Part shown: piece by piece, positions 13,365 to 24,997 of the stretch
How positions within the stretch are numbered: the stretch's first letter is position 1
Layout: each line of letters starts with the position of its first letter
Origin: Diaporthe sp. PMI_573
Taxonomy: Eukaryota > Ascomycota > Sordariomycetes > Diaporthales > Diaporthaceae
DNA length: 64,000 nt
NCBI GenBank assembly: GCA_021399435.1
Contig: JAJTUP010000015.1
Span: 372,001 to 436,000, forward strand
Reading direction: 5' to 3'
Made by a program: the position numbers and the translations under genes
The notes under the pieces: model-generated
Told to the model about the DNA's origin: nothing
Seen by the model: only the letters and a program-made list of their open reading frames with translations
The model's database searches: none

Positions 13365-15980
13365 ATGGGCGTGATGGCCTTTCAATCTGCACTGCTGCCC
13401 GTGAGTCCGCCCCCGCCCGCCCCAAGTCCACCCCAAAGACCCGAATACAAGCTAAACGATGCTGCATCTTGACAGAACATGGCAGCAGCAACAGCTGAGA
13501 TCTGGCCCTCAGTCGCCTATGCCCTGGCGATGCCACGGACCGCCACCTCTGTGACAACGCGCACAACGCCATCGACTTCTGCCCATCAACACGGCCGGCA
13601 GCCCACGTCCTACGATATTCGATCCATCTTCTCAGACATGTCGCCATTCACACTGGCTGCCGCAGTCAACCCACTGCTTCAGCCGACTGCACTTCGCACA
13701 GGAACACGGATCTCGACTAGCCCTATGACTAGACTGTTCTCGACGTCGACTGCGCGCGGCGCGCTGCGCTGCGCACCCCTTCTGCAAACAAGGTCTCCTC
13801 TTCGGGATGTCATCACTCGTTTGTCCGCCTCATCGCGTCCTAATCCGTCGGTTGCTGTAAATCGTTTTACTAGTCTGTCTCCCTACGTTGGCCTCTTGCA
13901 GCGTCGGGGTTTCAGCAACGGAGGCATCTCTCGCAACATGCTCGCCAATCTCGAGGCTGCTGCCAACCGGAACCCTGCCAGCCCAACCGCTCAAAACGCT
14001 TTCTATCAGGTTCTTCTCAAGGCAAACATGCCGGGCATCATCGTCGAACGGTACCAGTCAGGCAGATACGCAAGGAATCAAGCGGTCGAGGACGTTTATG
14101 CCAAGGCATTGTCCATGATCAACGGGAACAAGGTCGCTGAGGTCGGTGCTGTCGATGGCCAGGCCAGTGCACTTAACCAGTCTCAGCTTCAAGCAATCGG
14201 CCAGGCTGTCGCGGCCAGTGCCAAGGGAGGCAACATCGCGGTATCCACCCAAGGTTCTGGCGGGAAACAGGGGCCTATTCATGTCGTCGTGGACGAATCG
14301 CTTGGTTCCACCATCTTCAAGTGGGTCAGGTTTTTCATGATCTTCGGTTTCGTTTGCTACTTTAGTTTGGTCGTCGTTACCATGATCGTTGAGAGCTTCA
14401 ACTCCTTCAAGCGGACCGGCACTGCTAGGGCTGATGCTGAGGTCAAGGCCGAGAGCCAGAAGGCCCGGTTTGCTGACGTCCATGGGTGCGACGAGGCCAA
14501 GGAGGAGCTTCAGGAAGTCGTTGAGTTTCTCAAGAACCCCGATAAGTTTTCGACCCTGGGCGGCAAGCTGCCAAAAGGTGTTCTTCTGGTCGGCCCCCCT
14601 GGTACTGGCAAGACCCTCCTGGCACGTGCAGTTGCCGGTGAAGCTGGCGTCCCCTTCTTCTACATGTCCGGAAGTGAGTTCGACGAGGTCTATGTTGGCG
14701 TTGGTGCCAAGAGAGTGCGTGATCTCTTCAATGCTGCCAGGTCCAAGTCCCCAGCAATCATCTTCATCGACGAGCTGGACGCCATCGGAGGCAAGAGAAA
14801 CACAAGGGACAGTACTTACGTGAAGCAAACCCTCAACCAGCTTCTGACCGAGCTCGACGGCTTTGATCAGAGCAGTCAGGTTATCATCATCGCGGCGACA
14901 AACTTCCCCAAGCTTCTCGACAAGGCCTTGACTCGTCCCGGCCGGTTCGACCGTCACGTCTCGGTCGACTTGCCTGACGTCCGAGGGCGACTGTCCATCT
15001 TGCAACACCACGCCAAGAAGGTCAAGCTGGCGGAGAAGATCAACTTGCAAGAGCTGGCTCAAGGCACTTCAGGATTATCCGGCGCCGAGCTCGAGAACAT
15101 TGTGAACTCTGCTGCTATTCATGCCAGCAAGAACAAGTCGCCGTTCATCTCGATGAAGGATCTCATCTGGGCCAAGGACAAGGTTGTTATGGGTGCGGAG
15201 AAGAGGAGCATGGTCATCAGCGAGAAGGAGAAGCTCATGACGGCTTATCACGAAGCTGGCCATGCCCTCGCTGCCTTGTACACTGCGGCCCAGCCCATCG
15301 CGCTCTACAAGGTCACAATTCTCCCACGTGGTGGAACTCTTGGTCACACCGCCTTCCTCCCAGAAATGGACAAGCACTCTTGGACCACATCAGACTACCA
15401 TGCCAGGATTGACTGTGCCATGGGTGGCAAGGTGGCCGAAGAAATTGTCTACGGCAACGACCTCGTGACTTCAGGCGTCAGCGGAGTGAGTACTCACCCC
15501 ATCCCCAACGCTATTTTAGCTATATTAAACTATTTATAGGACCTCAACAATGCAACCGACCTCGCATTCCAAATGGTCGCGTACTTCGGCATGGGCGGCG
15601 GAGGACTGGCTCCCATGGACTTTGGGTCCAGGTACAACAACCTGAGCCCGGCAACCAGGGAACAGGTCGAGAGGGAGGTGCAGAAGATGCTGACCGAATC
15701 ATATGGTCGCACGCGAGAAATGCTGATCGCAAAGCGGAAGGAGCTAGATCGGCTGGCCGAGGCCCTCGTTGACTACGAGACCCTGGACAAAGCGGAGGTG
15801 TTGAAGGTGATCAAAGGCGAATCGCTCACTGATCGCATGAAAATGCCAAGGGATGGGCACATGACGGTCCCAATATCCTCAAGTCCCCTCGAGGGCCTGC
15901 CGCCGATCGGCGGAGGAGAGCAGCAAGGTGGCTCTGAGCCACCGCCTCCCGCACCCCCCGCACCCCCCGCTTCGGTGTAG
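13365..15980 (+). CDS. YME1: Mitochondrial i-AAA protease Yme1
   Basis: Three exons: 13365-13400, 13476-15485 and 15540-15980 (introns 75 and 54 bp), giving 828 residues. The first exon encodes only 12 codons (a second ATG is at 13374). It joins in phase to the main exon, which on its own could start at 13479. An Arg/Ser-rich presequence is followed by one membrane span at about residues 294-318 ([18 protein letters not shown]). The AAA module has Walker A GPPGTGKT (about 385), the pore loop [16 protein letters not shown], Walker [13 protein letters not shown], and the second region of homology ending in RPGRFDR. The zinc-protease motif HEAGH is at about 604. This is an FtsH-type ATP-dependent metalloprotease of the inner membrane facing the intermembrane space, where it degrades misassembled proteins. 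The Pro-rich C-terminal tail is unremarkable. Identification is firm; the exact start is less certain. Confidence 0.95.
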
Positions 15981-16840
15981 TGGCCGGAACGTTGAGACGC
16001 GGGGAGGACGGGAAATACCTCTCATCCAGAAGGTGGATGAATCAAGCGAGTGTGTATAATTTGTGCCAGCCAGGAGAGGAGGAAGTGAATAGAATTCGAA
16101 TGGAGTCTGCAGCGTCTACTGGTCCAAATGGGCAATTCGCATTGTGGCACCTTTTCAGAGCGTATTTAGAAAAGCATTGTCTTAGGGCATTGATGAATTC
16201 AGCAAACAAAAAACAAACAGACTACCGTCAGAAATCAAAGCAAAAAAACCTCTCACCACTAGCTACTGCTGATCTTCGAACGACTTTTTTGAGACTCGAT
16301 AGTTTGTCGCCGTTTAAGCTACGCCAGCGCCACCATGCCTTGGTGCACGTGATGGACACACTCAGCGAGCCGAGCCTCCTCAATTCTGCCGCCTGATCAC
16401 GGGCGCATTATAAGTCGGAGTTATGTCATGAAAGAACAATGCCTGGTGCTTGGCCAATACGGCAAAGTGAGGGAAAATGATGAAAGACAACTCCTAGATC
16501 CTCCAACTCGTTCCTGGTATCATCATCCCTTCCTGCTGATTATTCCGTACTCCTTGAACCCCAGCAATGTAACAGAGCATCATTAAGCATTGAGATGTCC
16601 CCGCTCTCCCCGGGCCTCTCCTTGACAGCGAGATAGAGAGATAGGACGATAATAAACAGACCAGGAGAGACAGAGGCCAAAAACATGCATAGCCATGCTG
16701 TGCGTGGTGGAAAGGACTCCTTTCCTGCTTGTATACATTATTACGCTTTTTCTTTCACCCCCTCTCTGTCCAATTTACTTCCGGCTCGTTCGTGCAGCCA
16801 AGCCTCGGTCCTCTTGGTTTGGGCTGCTGATTCAACTCGC
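15981..16840. other. Convergent 3' region between YME1 and the membrane protein
   Basis: The 860 bp between two facing stop codons is presumably shared by 3' UTRs. An open frame of 138 codons directly after YME1 shows no coding features. Confidence 0.55.
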
Positions 16841-18873
16841 TCAACTATCAGGATAAGGGTAAATAGTCCGCCCCGCCGGCGGCGATATCGCCCTGCCGAT
16901 GAGCGACGTAGGCGTGAGGTCCTCCCAGCTCCCCCAACTATCCCGGCTCGCGGCCCGGCCTCGATCGGCGGCCGCGCTGCCTTGATACTGGCGGTTGTGT
17001 GGCAGGTGACGGCGGCCCTGGTAAGGATGACCATGATGACCATACTCTGGCCGGCTCTGCGGCGAGGCGCGCCGGGAACCCGTGCCCGTGGTCGTGGCGA
17101 CCCCGATGCCCATGCTGCCTGGGCTCGGGCGAAGGGACAGCGGCGGAGGCGGCAGGGCTTTGCTGGGTGGAGGGCCGGGCGACGGCGACCTTGGGATGCT
17201 CAGCGGGCTGACGAGGTCTGGGATCTCGAGGGGCCCATCGTGGGGTCGCCGTGGCCGGATCGGTGACGATGGCGGGGTCGGCGCGGACGGGCTGGTGGAC
17301 ATCAAGGGGTTGTCCGCCCCGTCTACGACAGAGATTGTTGCTGTGCCGGTGCTGTTGGGGTGCCTCTCGTGCGTTATGTAGTTGCTACTGCTGGTGGACG
17401 TCGTCGACGCAATCTCGTTCCGTAGAGATGATGCCCGTCCTTTCGGGTAAGGGAAGACGGTGTGGGTGGTATTGTCCTGGCTGGATGATGGGAATGTGAA
17501 CATCACTGGTGGGGGTGACTTGAGCCGCGTGTATGGGGGCGAAGAGGGCTCCGAAGTCAGTGAAGCCGCAGAGGTGACGAGTGACGGCGCCGTCTGGTGC
17601 GTCCTCTCCGGCCGCGGTTCAAGCCGGTTGTACGTCGGGCTGCAAATTGGAGACGACGGGAATGAGTCCTTGTCATCCTGCCTATGGCTGCTGTAACAGC
17701 TGCTCTGGCTATTGTTACTGTGATGTCTCTCAAAAGGCGGCCCAAAAACGATGGATGTAGCACGTGAATTGGGCCCCAGCAGCGACGGGAGAAGTTTCCT
17801 GTCGCGCAGGGGAAGAGGGGGAGTCAGAGGCGGTCGGTCGGTATAATATGATTGCGAAGGTGAGATGAGACGCTGTGGAGAGTCTGCTGGCGCAGTGAAG
17901 CCTTGCACGATCCTACTAATGCGGCTTTTGATGTCACCATCATGCTCTCCCAGCTGCTTTTGCCTCCGGCGAAGAACGCAGACCAACAGGACCACCGCGC
18001 TGACAAGTGCCAGTGTTGTGCATACGGCAATGGCGACTATGGCCTCAACAGGAAGAGCACGGCTCGGTGTGGAAGGCGTCGTGGCTGCGGATGTCGGTAG
18101 GAAGCTGTCCGTGTAGGGTGTTGCTGTAGGGGTCAAGGCCGTCCCGGTAGTACCAACTTTGGATGGGCTTGATGAGGCCGCAGACGCCGAAATAATTGAT
18201 AATTCACTGGTGGTGGCTGGCTGCCCAAACTTCGACGTCGAGCTTGTGGAGAAGGCGGTGAACCCAGGGCTTTGAGAAGGGTTCTCCTGTTTAGGATTAG
18301 AAGAGGAACACGTGCTGCAGCGATATGATTCGGGAGGCACCCCGGGATCAACAAAATGAGGAAATCCGAAACTGATCAAGCTGTCAGTGCGTTGTTAGAC
18401 GCTGAATTAGAAGGGACACCTGACGGACCCGTTGCATAAGTTTATGATATGGTCCACACCGGCTGGCATTCAGTCAATTATCGTGGCTCTTGCGCTTGTG
18501 ATGGGTTATCCCGGGGCGGAACTTACGATCCTGAGCAAGATCAGCCGGATCATTCCATTGTAGGCCGCACCATTTGTGGTCCAGATAGTACAGGGGATAG
18601 AATGCAGTCCCTCCTCGTCCGTCATCTGCTATGCTCTGACACAGAGCCCGGTTGATGTCTTCCTGGCCATATTTGCTCATCAGGAACGCCCGCTGATTGC
18701 CCTCGAAACACACGCTCTTGGGGTCCGTCACAGGAGGAGCGTCTCCTGGTCCGTCGAAGGGGCAGGCGCAGTCATCTCGTCGCTCCAGAACCATCTCCCC
18801 AACCTCGCCCATCATCTTGAACCTTGTGCCTATCTCGACACGGATAGCAGTCGCGGAATGTGAAGCCAGGTAG
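16841..18873 (-). CDS. Single-pass Ser/Thr-rich membrane protein with cysteine-rich ectodomain (5' exon missing)
   Basis: Three exons are resolved on the minus strand: 18527-18873, 18429-18462 (34 bp) and 16841-18380. The donors are GTAAGT and GTCCGT, and the joined frame runs for 640 codons. The N-terminal part is a cysteine-containing ectodomain (DDCACPFDG, SVCFEGNQ, HKWCGLQW, INLCNGLISF, YRCSTC). A Ser/Thr-rich stalk, one membrane span (IVAIAVCTTLALVSAVVLLVCVL, then RRRQK) and a long Pro/Ser-rich cytosolic tail follow. The layout resembles fungal wall-stress or Mid2-like sensors, but I do not recognise the ectodomain. The first exon is unresolved. An acceptor at 18874 demands a phase-2 upstream exon. 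A signal-peptide-like stretch (SLAVLLLLPVVLASG) ends at a possible GTATCG donor near 18,989, but I see no in-frame ATG for it. Confidence 0.72.
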
Positions 18874-21800
18874 CTGGGAAGTGAGTGACGACCATGGGTG
18901 GAAGGAAGAAAGAAAGCAGTTCCATTCTTGGGCAGTCACGCACGCAGACCCATTAACATGTCAAGCCTCTTGGCCGGCGATGTCGATACTGCCCACTTGC
19001 GAGAACTACTGGAAGCAAAAGCACAGCGAGCGAGCGTGGGGGAGCAAGGAGGCAGGTAAATGGCCAAGCATTTGCGCCAGGGTCGGGAGAGTGGGAGACG
19101 ACAGAGACAGGTATAAACGTAGCTCAGCAGAGCTTATGCCAAACATGGAAGCGGTGGGTCGTATATAGAAATCTGACGAGCTATCGTTCCATCCATGCGC
19201 GCACGACAAAAGCCCATGTCACAGCTATATACCACAACCACCAGGGCCAGGGGTGCTGCTTCCCGCTCCCGCTTCGTGATCCGTGGTCATTCATCGAGGT
19301 CCACAGCCGTGTCACTTGAGCATGGGCATGGGGGAGCCACGGGGCCGACCACTGAGATAATCTGGGGCTGGAGATGGATTCCACAACGGTAGCCAGGCAC
19401 CATACCATCCGGGGCTTATCATGGCATGGCAGGATGTGGCCTGCTGTTGGGGTTGGGGGGAAGACAAGGGGCTGCAAGGTGCGCCCACTGCAGGTCAGGT
19501 ACATGAAGGTTACACGAGTCTGCCGTCTCCCGGCCGCTGGACGAGAATGCCTGCTCGTATGGGGATGGCTGCGGGTGCACGGCGTTCCCTGGACAAAGAT
19601 GCAGCTAACCGACAAGCGTCTTTCCTTTTCCTGGGCCCGTTCAGCTCATGCGTGATGGCGGATCAGCAGAAGCAGACCGGATTACATGCTTAGCACAGCC
19701 CGGAGCTTTTTGACCAGACCCCGAGATGTTGACGGGCGAGGGCTTGGCGTTTGCATCGCGGAGCGGTGGGTCGATTTTCTGTTCGAGCTCAACACCGTCT
19801 GGATGTTTGAGGCGTGGTGCTGTCAGGGCCGGCAACTGAAACAGCAGCACAAGGGAGCACTCGCCCCATCTTTGAAGGACTTGTCGCACTTCAGGGCACG
19901 TCAGGATATGACTTACCCCTCTCTGAAGCGCGATATACAAGAGATTACCTGACAGCAAGTGTCGGCTGCTAGCCAGAGCTGCTGTGCGCCAGCGGGTGTG
20001 ATGGTATTGGATGGTTTCCGGCGAATCATGTTGGGCAGAAGCGCAGAGGGTAGAGCGATGCGGCTGAAGCTCGGACAGGATCGCCAGGGGCCGCCATGGG
20101 AGGACTGGGAATGCACGCCGTCGCTCGTAGGAACAAATGAGAAGAATGCAGGTAAGGCGGCTTAGCTGTTTGGACATCACAGGTGTACTCCCCGACACCA
20201 ATCAGGAGACCGAAGCCCGGTGCGTGGTCGCACGCAGGTTACTTCTCCGGGGTCAATTACCTTCGATACCCCGTCCGTTTCTGCAGCAGAGTCTTGCAGA
20301 AAGGTTACGAAGGGGTACAAGACCAGACTGCGGCGCGAACGGCAACAAATGCAGCCAATAGCCATCTCAGGTACGCGACGAACCACAGACGATTGTGAGA
20401 CTGCCAAAGACGCTGTCCCATCAAGGCACTGTCGTAACGCACAAGTCTCTGCCGCTCCTCGTGTTACTCTTTGATGCAGATTCTTTTCGAGTCCGCCATG
20501 TCTGAGCCATTTGCTTGCCCCTCCCTCTTGGCCCTTCAATGCCAACTCAACTGCGCCCACCAGGATGACACGTGAGATTCCATACCAGTGGTATAAACTC
20601 CTGGCCTATTCACATAGTCAGAGCTGCAGCGGCTGTATGAAATCTGCATCTTACATGACTGAGACACATGATAGCCATTTTGCTATACAAGGTCGCAACG
20701 ACGTGGGCGTTGGACCTCCTGGGCACGAGAACTCCCAGAGGGATGATTTCCCCTAGCTTCCCGAAGCCCGACAGCGAATGCTCGGGATGTGGAACACCTG
20801 AATGTTCCCAAACGCTTACCTGCTGAGTAGAGCGCCATGCCGAGTATTCAGGTGAATGAAATATCTGCTTCCTGGGCCGCAGGGGGTTTCGCGTCCTGCC
20901 AGTCGCATCAGGATGACGCTACCTTGCAACGCACCCATTATCCGAAGTGAAAGTCCGCAAATCTCAACCAAAGCAAATGGCGTATCCGACCGCAATTGAA
21001 ATCTGAGACGATAGCCTAATGTGGAACCATCGTCCAGAAAAGTCCAGAGGTTCTGCTCAAGTCTTCAGCGGGTTGGGTCGTGGAGGTCCGAGCCGCCTGG
21101 GCCCGGAATACGGCGCTGAAAAAGCAGGCAAGAGGTGGCTGGCCACACCTGCTGATTGAGACGGTTTGACCTGCCGAACGTCCAGGGCACATTGCCTTGA
21201 CAAGGCTTCGAGCAAGCGGTCCGGACGAAGTGCAGAGCATTCATGCTTTGACGTGTCAGCCCTAATGCTGGGCAACCTCGGACACGGGCCAGACGAGAAT
21301 GTTCCGACGTATCGTAGGGAACTGGTATTATGCTCATTGGGATTCCCCTTGTTGCATTGTGTCCTAACCAAGGCTATCGTGTCGTACCAATGATCTTCCC
21401 CTACTCTACCCCGGAAATCGTCTGGCGGTATGCACAGATCCACGACAGCGGTTGTATCTGTCAGGCAGTTGGGAAGAACACCACGATTTGCTGAGCAGGG
21501 CCTTGACCTTGGCATAAGACTAGTCAACACTCTGTGCGCTCTCGGCACGTGTGCAGTGTAGTAATATAGGGCGAGACTCGAGTTGTAAAGTGATCTGTCA
21601 GATACCGTGGCAAGACGGAACCGAGGCGCTTATGCTGTCAACCCGTCGCCCAAGGCTCCTGAAAGGTCGAAAGTCCCGAGCTAGCGGGGCTATCGACAAT
21701 CGCATTGTGCCGCACTGCAGTAGCTGGTGCGCATGGGCAAGGGGCTGTATCGTTGTCCGTACGGTGCTGCGAGGTACTGCTTGGCAACGCATGCCAGCCG

Positions 21801-21888
21801 AGAATAGCATCTGATCGTCGACCAAAACGACTGCCGAAAGAAATTATTGAATAGCGATTGCAGCGACCCCGCCCGGAGGCAATTCGTC
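18874..21888. other. Upstream DNA of the membrane protein and intergenic region
   Basis: The first 200 bp probably hold the missing signal-peptide exon of the neighbouring membrane protein. Beyond about 19,200 I see only short overlapping frames on both strands and nothing resembling a family. Confidence 0.45.
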
Positions 21889-23148
21889 TCACGAGCCGAC
21901 TCCCGTGGCTTTTTTGCCCCGAGCATGCTCCAGCGCTTCAAGCTGTCTCAGGATTCCCGCTTTCCAGTGCCTGTACTCGGCCCTCCTTCTCTCACTCAGA
22001 TAGTCGAACCTGTCCTGCAGCATCGTGTCCGCTTTTCGAATCTGCACAGCTGCAGCCGCCGGGATCAAGTCGTCCTGGCTGGCGCTCGGACCCACGTATT
22101 CTGCATCCTGCCGTGTGTTCCGGATAAGATCTATGCTCCGAAACCAATCACTATCGAGCCATTTACGGTCTGCAACCACCTCGACGGCTTCGCTGATGTC
22201 AGCCGCCTTGAGGCCCTCGTGCCAACCCTCCCAGAAAACGGCTTCTTCTTCTTCGGTGGCACCGACACCTTTCCTTCCTCGTGCTGCGGGAGGGTTGACC
22301 TCTTGCCTGGCGCTTTTTAGAGCACCTAGTATGGGTTTCTGCATGGCGTTGAGGCTTAAGCGTGAAGCATCCTCAGTCATATCTTCACTCGGGGCAAGTT
22401 TAGCCTCTTGAGCCACATACCAGTAGATGGCAGCAAGCAGTGCGGTCAGGTGTCCATTGGCCCATTCATCCACTGTCCTTGGACGATGCGGTGCGATGAT
22501 GGATTCGAGACCATAGATCACCGTAGGTGCTAAATCTGGACCGTCGCTTTCGTCAAGAGTGCTGCACAGATGGCGGACCGTAGGACGCAGCCACGGGGGA
22601 ACCGAGGGGTCCAGCTTTCTCGTTGTGTTCTGCGAGCTCGATTTCGTCGGTGTCCTAGCCTTTGCGGGTGTGCGAAATGCCGCAAGAGACAAGTCTTTGC
22701 CCTTCGTGCCCCTGGACGGCACTGGGCGAGATGCGGGAGAGCTGAACCCCTTCGATCTTGGCGTGCCGAGGCCATTCGCTCTGCCGCGGCCAGATAGTGA
22801 GTTGTCAGGTAGGATCTTGTCAAGATGTGTGTAGAGGCGCTTGTAGATGCGTGGTGGGATGGGTGGTCTGGGTTCAATCGGCGGGAGGTTGAGAGTGATC
22901 TTGAGTCTGTGAGGAGGTTCAGCAGGTGGGCCAGAGGCAAGGCCGGCGTGGCAGAGATAAGCCTACCTGTCGCATGCAAGATGGCAGCACGCATACAAAC
23001 GCGCTACCTCTTCCTCGGCTTTCAGCGTGCTCGCACGGAGACGAGACTGCGCGAGGAGGGACCCCGCGAGTTCGACGAGTGGTGGGGGAAGATTTGAATT
23101 CTGGGTGGGCAGAAGCGACAATAGAGCCGGCTCTAATTGTCGGCTCAT
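21889..23148 (-). CDS. ORC6: Origin recognition complex subunit 6
   Basis: Two exons on the minus strand, 22967-23148 and 21889-22906, with a 60-bp intron (donor GTAGGC, acceptor CTCACAG). The split AG/A codon restores the frame, giving 399 residues. The N-terminus begins MSRQLEPALLSLLP and continues through LVELAGSLLAQSR, RASTLKAEEE, CCHLACDRLKITLNLPPIEP and IPPRIYKRLYTHLD. This is the conserved helical, TFIIB-like fold of fungal Orc6. The basic Thr/Pro-containing stretch after it (RTPAKARTPTK) could hold phosphorylation sites, as in yeast Orc6. The protein is the smallest origin recognition complex subunit and acts in MCM loading in the nucleus. An in-frame ATG two codons upstream is possible. 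ORC6 is divergent from the EF-hand gene and shares its 1-kb promoter. Confidence 0.9.
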
Positions 23149-24184
23149 CTTCATGCAAGTCCGATTTGCGGTTCGGATGCCAGTTGAGTGCGTTGTTGGT
23201 AAGAACAGTGTGGAAGTCAAGGGTTGAGCTTGGCTCATGTGGAAACGAGCTGTCGTGTCGACAGGCCCAGCTTGACTGCAGTGGCAGATCCGGGGGAGGC
23301 GCGGGGCAGGGGGTGCCTTGGTTGCGACACGAGAGCACGTGTGCTTGAGTGGATGAGTGGATGAGTGGATGACCTGGGGGCATGGGGGCATGGGGGCATG
23401 GGGGCATGGGGTCCGCCAGGAACCCGATCTCAGGCCCTCAGCTGTCTGTCAGGGCATCTTTCACTTGCGTCAACGCTCCCTCCCTCCCTCGATACTCGCT
23501 GGATCTAGACTACATTTGACCCAACAAGACATCGTCAGCGATGAGAACCATAAAGTATCACAGCACGGTGTCCTAGGTAGATACTGTGCCAGCCAGCTGT
23601 AGCATTTCGTCGGCTTCTTTGATGTCAACCAACCCGGCTCGCAAAGCAGCACAGACGGCTGGTAACTGTGCGCTTTGTTCTGCAAATACCTACCTGGGCA
23701 GGTACCTAGGTATTCTGCACGGCAAGCAAGAGGCTACCAGACGGCACTCGCAAGGCTAACCGGCCGCTTCTTTGAACCATCGATCCGGCCAACTTGGTGC
23801 TCTCTTCAGTAGCCGCCTGCACGTACCGAGGCAGGAATGCTTCGCCCTACACTCCACAGTATTGGCATCCGTCGTCTTTTCCGGTTTCTGCAGGAATGCT
23901 GCAAGGGTTGGATATTCCACGGCCAATCCCCCGGCGCTAGCTCAAAAGGGAACCCACAGACAGCATCGACTGCCCGGGGCGGGGCGGGTCGCTCTGTTCG
24001 TATCACAGGGATGCTGACACTGCTGAGGGTGGTCGCAATCCGGGGAGCGTCGCTGTTGACGACATGCGTCTCCTGGCTGCTGCCCCCCAGCCTTTTCTCA
24101 AACCACCAGACTGTTCAACTACCGTGCATCGGAGAACCCTCAGCGTCCTTGACTCTCTTCTCACCACCAAGCCCCCCCCCCACC
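23149..24184. promoter_or_regulatory. Divergent promoter between ORC6 and the EF-hand gene
   Basis: About 1 kb between two divergent starts. It holds the octamer repeats at 23,347-23,411 and a cluster of TACCTAGGTA-like palindromes (23,571-23,580 and 23,703-23,712). The last 130 bp before the EF-hand ATG are C-rich. Confidence 0.55.
23347..23411 (+). repeat. GAGTGGAT x3 and GGGGGCAT x4 octamer repeats (G-quadruplex type)
   Basis: Three perfect GAGTGGAT copies (23,347-23,370) are followed after five bases by four perfect GGGGGCAT copies and a closing GGGG (23,376-23,411). The second block has five G-runs of four or five separated by three-base CAT loops, which meets the usual G-quadruplex pattern on the plus strand. 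It ends about 260 bp upstream of the ORC6 start. Confidence 0.92.
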
Positions 24185-24876
24185 ATGTTACTGAACCTTG
24201 TTTTCGCGCTTGCTCTGGGCAAAGTATGCCTCGCCCATGGAGACCACGGAGACCACGGGCAAAAGCCTATCGTCGACGAGAATGCGAGCTGGATGACGAA
24301 ACACATGGCTGGTATGTTCTGTCTTCCTCCTATCATGAATACCGGCGCACTCTATTACGGTGAGCAATGTCTAACCCATCACTTCTGGCAGAGGAACACC
24401 ACGCCGACGGCTTCGATGCGGGCTCCTTCTTCGTCCTGCACGATTACAACAGCGACGGGCAGTGGGAGCCCGAGGAGATTCTGAGGACCTACGGTCTCTT
24501 TGACGAGTCGAACAAACAGGTCACCGAAGACCGCAAGAAGGAAATCGTCCGCGAGGTGCTGCGGCTGGCCGACAACAACAAGGACGGCGTCATCAGCAAG
24601 GACGAGTTCGATATCTTCATGATCGAGGGCGGCACGCTGCCGGACTTTGGCACCGGGCCCGGGCACCACGGCGATGACGAATATGAGTACGAGATCCACC
24701 ATTGGGAGCTCTATCACGACGAGAATACCAGGCTTGAGGACCTGACGCACCCCGAGGACATTGAACACTTCAAGAAGCACGAGGAGATGGAGGACGAGCA
24801 GGACAGGATCGAAGAGCTCAAGCACCGGCAGATCGTGGAAGAGAACATCCCCAACAAATTCAGGAGATCAGGCTGA
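24185..24876 (+). CDS. Secreted or lumenal EF-hand calcium-binding protein (nucleobindin-like)
   Basis: Two exons, 24185-24311 and 24392-24876, with an 80-bp intron (donor GTATGT, branch CTAACC, acceptor TGGCAG), giving 203 residues. A signal peptide (MLLNLVFALALGKVCLA) precedes a His-rich HGDHGDHG start. Two canonical EF-hand loops follow, DYNSDGQWEPEE and DNNKDGVISKDE, each with Asp at positions 1, 3 or 5 and Glu at 12. A strongly acidic helical C-terminus (EEMEDEQDRIEELKHRQ) could form a coiled coil. This arrangement resembles a short nucleobindin or other secretory-pathway calcium-binding protein. There is no KDEL/HDEL-type retention signal (it ends RRSG), so location in the ER, Golgi or outside is open. 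It converges on TRM12 with only 121 bp between the stops, so the 3' UTRs probably overlap. Confidence 0.85.
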
Positions 24877-24997
24877 TGCAGCGTGAACCAATACGAGGGG
24901 GCCGAATGAGGTACTATGGGACTACATTGGCATTACACCGGGGCGGCGTACACGACTGATGTACGATGGAGAGATCCATCGGGTTGTATTAATGAAT

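Noticed and set aside
14058..15062. A 334-codon open frame on the minus strand
   Set aside because: It lies wholly antisense to the AAA and membrane domains of YME1. Such mirror frames arise from codon bias.
15980..16396. A 138-codon frame right after YME1
   Set aside because: Its composition and position fit the YME1 3' UTR; there is no similarity to a protein family.
21057..21548. A 163-codon minus-strand frame downstream of ORC6
   Set aside because: No family resemblance, no splice continuation, and overlapping frames of similar size on the same strand.
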